A stretch of 64,000 nt of DNA from Nitrospira sp. Its GTDB lineage: Bacteria; Nitrospirota; Nitrospiria; Nitrospirales; Nitrospiraceae. The position numbers and the translations under genes were made by a program. The stretch's first letter is position 1. The number at the start of each line of letters is the position of its first letter. The notes under the pieces were generated by a model. That model had not been told where the DNA came from. It saw nothing but the letters and a program-made list of their open reading frames with translations, and made no database searches. Location of the stretch: assembly GCA_013140455.1 (NCBI GenBank), contig JABFSU010000039.1, positions 1 through 64,000 on the forward strand, given 5' to 3'. Shown here piece by piece: positions 59,001 through 64,000 of this stretch.

Positions 59001-59981
59001 GAATTGCTCCTCCGACCAATCGGTCTTCCCGCTCTCGATATCCCATTCCCAGCTACCCAAATGGGCCAGCGCCTGGGCCTCCAGGAGATGATGGCGCTGA
59101 CGCTGTAAGGACTCGGCTGCCTGTTTCTGTTCCGAGACATCTCGGCCGACTCCCGTGATCCCGATGATCTCGCCGGTTTGGTCCCTGAGTGCCGCCCCGG
59201 TCCAATGGTAGGGAATGGTGTGGCCGGCCTTTGTCAGGAGATGTCCGTCGAGTTCAGCATGTCCTTCCGTGAAAGCCCGCTGAATCGCCTCGGCGGTCTG
59301 TGCTTGTTCGTCAACGGGGACAAACGCCAGCGCGGGTTTGTTGAGCAGTTCCTCCGGGCTGTATCCCGTGACGGCGGCGAGACGGCCATTCCAGCGTATC
59401 AGGTTGCCGCCGGTATCGAGCGTAAACATGATGTCGGGAACCGTCTCCGTGATGTTTTGGAGATCGGCGAGGGCCTGCAATCGTTCCTGCTCGATGCACT
59501 TTCGAGCCGTAATATCCCGGATGATACCGCACGTATAGCCTTTCCCCTCATGCTCAAGATAGGTCACTGAGGTTTCAACGGGAAACTCCCTTCCGTCCTT
59601 GCGGCGGTGAACGGATTCGTAGATAGCCGCCCCACCCTGCTTGATCTCATCGAGCCGGCGCTGGAAACGTTCCGGATCATGGTGCGGGGCAATATCGGCG
59701 ATGCGAAGGCCCAGGAGTTCTTCTCGCGAGTAGCCCAGCGACCGGCACACGGCGTCGTTGGCATAGATAAATCGTCTTGATTCATCGGCCCACAAGACGC
59801 CGTCCACGGCGTGATCGATCGCAAACTGTGTGAAGCGGAGTCGGCGCTCGGTCTCCCGCTGCGCCGCATCAGCCTGTTGCCGGGCCTGCACGGTCTGATC
59901 TCGTTCGGCCAATTCTCGTGCAAGGTCGGCGACCTGCGATCGCAGCGATTCAAGTTCGGGAAGATGTCCGGTGCTACTCAT
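52974..59981 (-). CDS. 2335-aa multi-PAS/GAF sensor histidine kinase (HisKA_3, NarX-type)
   Basis: About 15 repeats ending in DITERK-like motifs, one GAF-like region, ERISQDLHDGILQSLYAVGLGLEAC and C-terminal HATPase (GRGFNPASMHGAGHGLTNMEARA). Confidence 0.93.
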   Translation of the reverse strand: MSSTGHLPELESLRSQVADLARELAERDQTVQARQQADAAQRETERRLRFTQFAIDHAVDGVLWADESRRFIYANDAVCRSLGYSREELLGLRIADIAPHHDPERFQRRLDEIKQGGAAIYESVHRRKDGREFPVETSVTYLEHEGKGYTCGIIRDITARKCIEQERLQALADLQNITETVPDIMFTLDTGGNLIRWNGRLAAVTGYSPEELLNKPALAFVPVDEQAQTAEAIQRAFTEGHAELDGHLLTKAGHTIPYHWTGAALRDQTGEIIGITGVGRDVSEQKQAAESLQRQRHHLLEAQALAHLGSWEWDIESGKTDWSEEQFRIFGHEPEAIAVTYDTFLAALLPDDHDRVLAAVNDALLGKCPLDLECRIVRPNGDIRVIHMRADVQRDATAHPIRMAGTALDITERKQAEEALRASEERWHLAIHGSNDGIWDWNIHTGEIFFSARWKAMRGFADHEVRNHIDEWRSRIHPDDLDRVLQSIDHYLAKQISAFCEEYRVQRKDGSYMWILDRGVALWAKDGTPVRMAGSETDISEHRQTLLQLEEQDTLLRSILDAEPECVKRVAADGTLLHMNKAGLGFIESDALEQVAGRSVYGLIAPESLEQFRRMHDAVIRGNPQTLEFQVVGLKGRRRWLETHAVPLSNPIEHRVEHLAVTRDVTERKQAEGALRTSQEKLQQALRASHTGLWDWNTDTNEASFSREWKYQLGYEETELTDTFESWESLLHPEDHDRVIAYVQAYLASPEGDYQQEFRLRHKDGSYRWIEARAAFVTETDGRRVRLLGSHTDITKRKWVELALRESEARTRSILETALDAVVSINESGQIIGWNPQAEVLFGYAPTEVLGRPLDETIIPARYRQAHTHGMNRMLQSDDGTAITRRFEFFALHQSGQEFPVEFAIAASQVDGQRMFTAFIRDISERKRAEEALRESEERYRTLVELSPSGVFVFSEGRTVYVNSMAMTLLGATGPNDILARSPFEFIHPNYHEDVTKNLRRVLAGEATVHRAERVYLKMDGTPIHVQVEAVRITWNGKPAIQGFFSDITERRQAERKLRLTQFTIDHAVEAIYWIDPQARIVDVNEAASEMLGFSKKDLCTMTIHDLNPNFQADMWPGFWAETQQRGTMVFETSHQTRDGRLLPVEIQVNYLSYEGQEFHCAFVRDITERKRAQEELRRSKTRLTYILESNPAVVYTRQVGNGWPFTFITPNVYELLGHTSIDILTNPDRLDQAIHPDDDRDMMTTGMPQLLSNGAQTFVYRLRRRDGRYCWIENRARLNDDGQGSLQIVGTMLDITQRKQAEEALTTSERQLRTVLDSLPIGVWFTDRTGKTLLANPAAKQIWSNIKQVGLQSQENPSGWWETLEPANEPHRWALSHALTTGEASLNETLDLEDIDGRRKTIRNTTVPVKDESGTTIGAVILNEDLTDLRRIQEALKLTQFSVDHAVEAFFWIGPDAKILHVNEAACRMLEYTSDELTNMTVHDIDPNFPLEAWAAHWEELKQTGALTFESKHWSRTGRVLDTEVTVNYLQYEGSEYNCAIIRDIGERKQAEEALRQSEERFRLLVEGAPLGITLLDEHFCYVKVNQAFCNLVGYREEEILGQTSALFIHSDNRTSNLAGAAEAHQGERASYRLEKRYIRKNKQPIWVTVNATSLPLRGNTDHHMIAIIEDITERKQLAEREASRVRQLKKLSELSMTLSGDPAVVFDQVVRIIGELFNVQVVCLSEIVGEELHFKSVYIDGQILRSKEHCPLAITPCATVAQAKDMRIFDRVMERFPQATFLKDHEAYMYCGFPALDSHGAVVAVTCLLDNNLHELAEEEHELLRIIGQRIAVEIERSRHISEKQQAEDALRQNHALLSAIMEATMDIVFVKDLEGRYLHMNPAGARVVGLPPQEIIGKDDDAIWPADLAACCKEADRQILSTGSAQTVEESTMAGGRRITYLTTKAPYRDAAGHMIGIIGVAHDISQIKQSEEDLRRSHAFIRQIIDTDPNFIFAKDREGHFTLVNKAVAEAYGTSVERLIGKTDADFNSNTRELEFFRKKDLEVLNSLREQFIAEEMITDSTGRTRWLQTVKRPILDESGQATMVLGASTDITERKRIEEALRQRERDLRTALDERERISQDLHDGILQSLYAVGLGLEACKPFMTQRHYKKAAASMDRAIGHLNHVMSEVRNFIAGLESQILQGSTFPMALRTMVLTLTADHPIPCTLTIDESLANTFSTEQALHLLNVVREALSNSLRHAGATKTTVSLKSLSRSIRLTIADNGRGFNPASMHGAGHGLTNMEARARKVGGRFAIRSVPQQGTRITIDLPKETGHAESESQHGSTAARR

Positions 59982-60455
59982 ATGGAAACTCCTTGGGGAA
60001 GGACGCGAAGTGGTACTGGTCCCGCAGAAAGACGGAGCCGTGATGTGCGCGGTGGCGATAGCTGACCGGTCGTGTTGTGGGGGTGTCGGAAATCAGCAAG
60101 GAGGAAGGTTGAAAAGCTGTCAGCTGTACGCGAATCGAGCAACCATGCCAACAAGTTCCAGGACTGTGGGTGCAGATCGGGTTGCCGGAACCGCATGCCG
60201 CACGCCCTCACCGGTGGTCCTGAGCCCAGCGTCAGGAGGGGGCTAGTGTCCTACGGAACAGTCCAGAAGTCCAGATCCAAATGGACCGAGTGGCAGCCTG
60301 CTCGTTTGCACAATCCGAGAGTTCATGGAGCGGTGCCGGGATTGCTGGTGTGAGTGGTGTCGAGGCCGGGCAGAACGGCGAGGTGTTTGAGTGCGAGATC
60401 TCACCCACCAGAGAGGCCTGCTTGTGAGGCGACTGTTCGGCGAGTGGGATAAAGT

Positions 60456-60539
60456 TGGTGCCGAAGGCGGGACTTGAACCCGCACGGCTTGCGCCACACG
60501 CCCCTCAAACGTGCGTGTCTGCCATTTCACCACTTCGGC
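60456..60539 (-). tRNA. tRNA-Leu(GAG), CCA encoded
   Basis: GCCGAAGTGGTGAAATGGCAGACACGCACGTTTGAGGGGCGTGTGGCGCAAGCCGTGCGGGTTCAAGTCCCGCCTTCGGCACCA; 7-bp acceptor stem, loop TTGAGGG. Confidence 0.93.
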
Positions 60540-60547
60540 TACCGGGT

Positions 60548-60667
60548 AGGATGCTGAAAAAGCCTTCCAGCTTCGTTCTCACATCGTTCGGAGACTCCAC
60601 GTACGCATCCAGTACGCGTCGCCTCCTCACTCGTTGCGGCCTTGCTGGAAAGCTTTTTGAGCATCCT
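60548..60667. repeat. 120-bp imperfect palindromic repeat (MITE-like)
   Basis: Ends aggatgctgaaaaagccttccagc / gctggaaagctttttgagcatcct, 22/24 inverted identity. Confidence 0.7.
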
Positions 60668-60821
60668 GCAGCTCGGCCATCGAACGACGAGGAAGGTCCG
60701 AGGGAGGCGCATTATAGAAGGCGGGCAAAATTCTTGTCAATAAAGGAGACGTCCGGTAGAATCGCCCCACTTTCACGCTGAGGTTCCCCTGTTTCCTTCT
60801 GTCGAGGAGATCGTCTGCACC

Positions 60822-61511
60822 ATGTCGGTCGCTTCCTCTGCATCCCAACGTCGGGTGGCCACGTCGATCGCCGCGTTTTTCGACGTCGACAATACGCTCT
60901 TGCCCGGCGAAGCCAGTGAGGTGGGATTTTTCCGCTGGCTGCGGCAACGTGGAGTGGTCGGCTGGCCGGAAGCCCGTGCAAGTGTGGCCTGGTGGCTGCG
61001 GCATCTCCCATCGCTGTCGCTGCAGCCACTGCGTGAACGCAAATTGTATCTGGCGGGAAAGCCTGCGCAAGTCATTGAGTCGTTGGGTGAAGAATTTTGT
61101 CGTGAAGCCCTCTGCCCGCGTGTGTCTCCCGCTGCCATGACGGCGATTGAGCGACATCGGAGTGAGGGGCATCTGGTGATTCTGCTGACGGGGTCGCTTG
61201 ATTTTCTGATGGAGCCCATCGCCGACTCTCTGCAAGTTGATCGGTGTGTCGCCAGTCAATTGGAACAGATGGAGGGGGTCTACACCGGTCAGGTGGTTCC
61301 TCCGCTGCCGTATGGTGAGGGAAAGCTCACCCATGTGCATCGGCTTGCGCAAGAGCTGGAATTGGATCTTGATGCCTGTTTTGCCTATGGCGACAGTCCG
61401 GGAGATCAGGCCGTCTTGACCGCCGTGGGGTATCCTACTGTGGTGAATCCGATTCGCGGCATGGGCCGCGTGGCTCGCCGTCACGGCTGGCCGGTGGTGT
61501 CTTGGCGATGA
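60822..61511 (+). CDS. HAD-IB family phosphatase (SerB-like)
   Basis: AAFFDVDNTLLPGEAS; VILLTGSLDFLMEPIADSLQVD; CFAYGDSPGDQAVLTAVGYPTVVNP. Confidence 0.9.
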   Translation: MSVASSASQRRVATSIAAFFDVDNTLLPGEASEVGFFRWLRQRGVVGWPEARASVAWWLRHLPSLSLQPLRERKLYLAGKPAQVIESLGEEFCREALCPRVSPAAMTAIERHRSEGHLVILLTGSLDFLMEPIADSLQVDRCVASQLEQMEGVYTGQVVPPLPYGEGKLTHVHRLAQELELDLDACFAYGDSPGDQAVLTAVGYPTVVNPIRGMGRVARRHGWPVVSWR

Positions 61512-62176
61512 ATGCTCCCCTCCAAACCCAGGAACAGACGCTCCGGGTGACTGAAATCTTTCATAGTATCCAAGGAGAGTCGACCTACGCGGGGCAGCCC
61601 TGCGTCTTCGTGCGGCTCACGGGTTGTCCGCTCCGGTGTACCTGGTGCGATACCGACTACAGTTTTTACGGCGGGACGACTTTCTCCATCGACAAGATTC
61701 TGAGCAAAGTTCGGGAGTATGGCTGTCAGCTGGTTGAAGTAACCGGCGGCGAGCCACTCGCGCAGCCGGCGGCGCTTCCACTGATTGCTCGTCTGTGCGA
61801 TGCCGGCTATACGGTCTTGATCGAAACCAGTGGTGCGATCGACGTGCAGCCGGTCGATCAACGGGCGACACTCATCCTGGACGTCAAATGTCCGGGGAGC
61901 GGCATGACTGATCGGATGCATTGGCCGAATCTCGACTGCCTGACAGCGAAGGACGAAGCGAAGTTCGTCCTGGCCTCGCGCGCGGATTACGAGTGGGCTC
62001 GCGGCATCGTGGCCCAATATCGTCTTACGGAGCGCTGTACGGTGTTATTCAGTCCGGTATTCGAGTCGCTGGATCTCCGCCCGCTCGCAGAGTGGATGCT
62101 GGCGGATCGGCTATCAGTAAGGTTTCAGTTGCAGATGCACAAATATATCTGGGCCCCGGATATGCGGGGCGTGTGA
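61508..62176 (+). CDS. queE: 7-carboxy-7-deazaguanine synthase (radical SAM)
   Basis: EIFHSIQGESTYAGQPCVFVRLTGCPLRCTWCDTDYSFYGG; VEVTGGEPLAQP. Confidence 0.95.
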   Translation: MNAPLQTQEQTLRVTEIFHSIQGESTYAGQPCVFVRLTGCPLRCTWCDTDYSFYGGTTFSIDKILSKVREYGCQLVEVTGGEPLAQPAALPLIARLCDAGYTVLIETSGAIDVQPVDQRATLILDVKCPGSGMTDRMHWPNLDCLTAKDEAKFVLASRADYEWARGIVAQYRLTERCTVLFSPVFESLDLRPLAEWMLADRLSVRFQLQMHKYIWAPDMRGV

Positions 62177-62227
62177 CGAGTGTGTCGTTCAGCGTGTCAC
62201 GCACGACGATCAATGAAGGAGATGTGA

Positions 62228-63736
62228 ATGAAGATCATGCGAGTAGATGCACGGGCCGGGCGAGTGGAGACGGAGTCGACCGAGGTCTTGGTGTTGACCC
62301 ATTGCGAGGGTGACGTATTTTCGAAGCAGGCGACGATGATCGATAAATCGATGAACGGGGCCTTACGAGAGTTGCTGCAGTCGAAAGAATTTGAAGGCAA
62401 GGCCAATGAACTCGCCTTGGTGCATACCCAAGGGAAGGTGCCTGCCAAGCGGATTCTCCTGGTGGGGTTGGGGAAAGAGAAGGATGTGACGGTGGATCAG
62501 CTGCGGCAGGCCATGGGGCATGCGGTGAAGCGGGTACGCCAGGTCAAGGCGAGCTTCTTCACCGTCGCCGTTCCGTCCGTGACCCCGCAGGGCTCGTCCC
62601 ACGTTGAGGTGGCGCAGGCGATGGCGGAGGGGGCGATTCTGGGCAGCTACCAATTCACGGCCTATCGGAGCGAGGGGGCATCGGGAAAAGATGTGAAAGG
62701 AATTGCGCTCCTGGCGGCTCAGACGAGCGAGATCCGGTCGATTGCTGAGGGAATCCGGCGCGGTGTGGCGACTGCTGAAGCTGCCGTCCTGGTTCGGGAT
62801 CTGTGCAATCATCCGTCGAATGTGATGACGCCGACCAAGATCGCGAATGAGGCGAAGGCCATTGCCAAAGAACAGTCGCTGACGTTGAAGATTCTGGAGC
62901 AGAACGATATTGAAAAGCTGGGCATGGGGGCGCTGCTTGGCGTAGCGCGAGGCAGCCACGAGCCGCCGAAGTTCATTATTCTCGAATACAAGGGATCCAA
63001 GAAGAAGGACGACCGTCCGGTTGTGCTGGTGGGGAAGACGATCACGTTCGATACCGGCGGCATTTCCCTCAAGCCGGCGGAGAACATGGAGCATATGAAG
63101 GCGGACATGACCGGTGGCGCCGAGGTCCTGGCGTCGATCCGCGCGGCGGCCCGGTTGAAGCTGCCGCTTCATCTGATCAGCATTCTGCCGGTGGCTGAGA
63201 ACATGCCGGGCGGCCGGGCGATGAAGCCGGGCGATGTCGTCACGACGCTCTCTGGAAAGACCGTCGAAGTGCAGAACACGGACGCGGAAGGTCGTCTGAT
63301 TCTGGCCGATGCGCTGGCCTACGCTACCCGCTATAAACCGGCGGCGTTAATCGACATTGCGACACTCACGGGAGCCTGTGTGGTGGCGCTCGGACAATTT
63401 GCCATCGGGATGTTCGGAACCGATACAGGGGTGAAGGAGTCGGTGCGCAAAGCCGGTGTGCGTGCGGGCGAGCGTGTGTGGGAAATGCCGCTCTGGGATG
63501 AATACTTCGAGCAGCTGCGCAGCGATGTGGCCGATATGCGCAACATCGGGGGGCGTGGGGGCGGGATGATCACGGCCGCATTATTCTTGAGCAAGTTTGT
63601 GGGTGACTGTCCCTGGGTCCATCTCGATATCGCCAGCACGGACTGGAGCGAACGGGAGCGGGCCTATGTGCCCAAGGGTCCTTCGGGGATCGGCACACGA
63701 CTGCTGATTCAATATTTGATCGATCGAACGCTCTAG
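62228..63736 (+). CDS. pepA: Leucyl aminopeptidase
   Basis: VGKTITFDTGGISLKPAENMEHMKADMTGGAEV; NTDAEGRLILADAL. Confidence 0.96.
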   Translation: MKIMRVDARAGRVETESTEVLVLTHCEGDVFSKQATMIDKSMNGALRELLQSKEFEGKANELALVHTQGKVPAKRILLVGLGKEKDVTVDQLRQAMGHAVKRVRQVKASFFTVAVPSVTPQGSSHVEVAQAMAEGAILGSYQFTAYRSEGASGKDVKGIALLAAQTSEIRSIAEGIRRGVATAEAAVLVRDLCNHPSNVMTPTKIANEAKAIAKEQSLTLKILEQNDIEKLGMGALLGVARGSHEPPKFIILEYKGSKKKDDRPVVLVGKTITFDTGGISLKPAENMEHMKADMTGGAEVLASIRAAARLKLPLHLISILPVAENMPGGRAMKPGDVVTTLSGKTVEVQNTDAEGRLILADALAYATRYKPAALIDIATLTGACVVALGQFAIGMFGTDTGVKESVRKAGVRAGERVWEMPLWDEYFEQLRSDVADMRNIGGRGGGMITAALFLSKFVGDCPWVHLDIASTDWSERERAYVPKGPSGIGTRLLIQYLIDRTL

Positions 63737-63840
63737 CAGGATGATCACACTGGAGTTGGGACGTTACGAGGGATTGTGACTGTAGATGTTCAGAGAGCGG
63801 GGGTTTCCTCAATCTCCTAAATCGTGTGAGGGGCAGTGCG

Positions 63841-64000
63841 ATGTTGATGTCACGCGAGAAGATCGGCCAATTGTTCATGGTAGGGTTCGAGGGGACCTCG
63901 GTGACGCCCGACCTGGCGGCATTCATCAAGGAATACAAGCCGGGTGGCGTGATTCTTTTTTCGCGCAATCTTGAATCGATCGAGCAAATTGTCGAGTTGA
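63841..64000 (+). CDS. nagZ: Glycoside hydrolase family 3 / beta-N-acetylhexosaminidase, N-terminus (truncated)
   Basis: MLMSREKIGQLFMVGFEGTSVTPDLAAFIKEYKPGGVILFSRNLESIEQIVEL. Confidence 0.8.
   Translation, partial: MLMSREKIGQLFMVGFEGTSVTPDLAAFIKEYKPGGVILFSRNLESIEQIVEL

Noticed and set aside
1-64000. CRISPR arrays, prophage structural genes, rRNA operons
   Set aside because: No spaced short direct-repeat array, phage structural or rRNA sequence was seen on reading; the only regular repeats are the 5609-5662 operator and the protein-level PAS repeats.

Overview
This 64 kb window is GC-rich and looks like a Nitrospira-type (Nitrospirota) chromosome; that assignment is from recognition only. 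The left ~4.5 kb looks like the end of a tRNA-associated genomic island. It holds the start of an IS3-type transposase, a resolvase remnant, a DUF4238 protein and an 824-aa SEC-C protein with a nuclease-like segment, and it ends at a 22-nt tRNA-Leu 3'-end fragment. Next comes a divergently transcribed MerR/B12-binding (CarH/LitR-type) regulator facing a long collinear cluster (~5.68-23.5 kb). That cluster contains paralogous zinc-ribbon proteins, three SUMF1-fold proteins lacking the FGE cysteine pair, an SmbP-like protein, a TIGR01777 epimerase, DUF4149, PDZ, photolyase, DUF523/DUF1722, CbiX, two CFA-synthase-like methyltransferases, DUF2878, DUF1295, DUF6134, lipocalin, FAD oxidoreductase and DUF1365. 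The divergent intergenic region has two canonical back-to-back promoters overlaid by ~11-bp-phased ACATTGGAC repeats, which is the strongest candidate system in the window: a predicted B12/light-gated photoprotection and membrane-lipid regulon. Further right are pyrE, a rhodanese, DUF2233, two-component genes, a complex I cluster nuoABCDGIJKLMMN (two nuoM; no nuoE, nuoF or nuoH), an OmpA-family protein, priA, more two-component genes including a 2335-aa multi-PAS histidine kinase, tRNA-Leu(GAG), a 120-bp palindromic repeat, a HAD phosphatase, queE, pepA and the start of nagZ.
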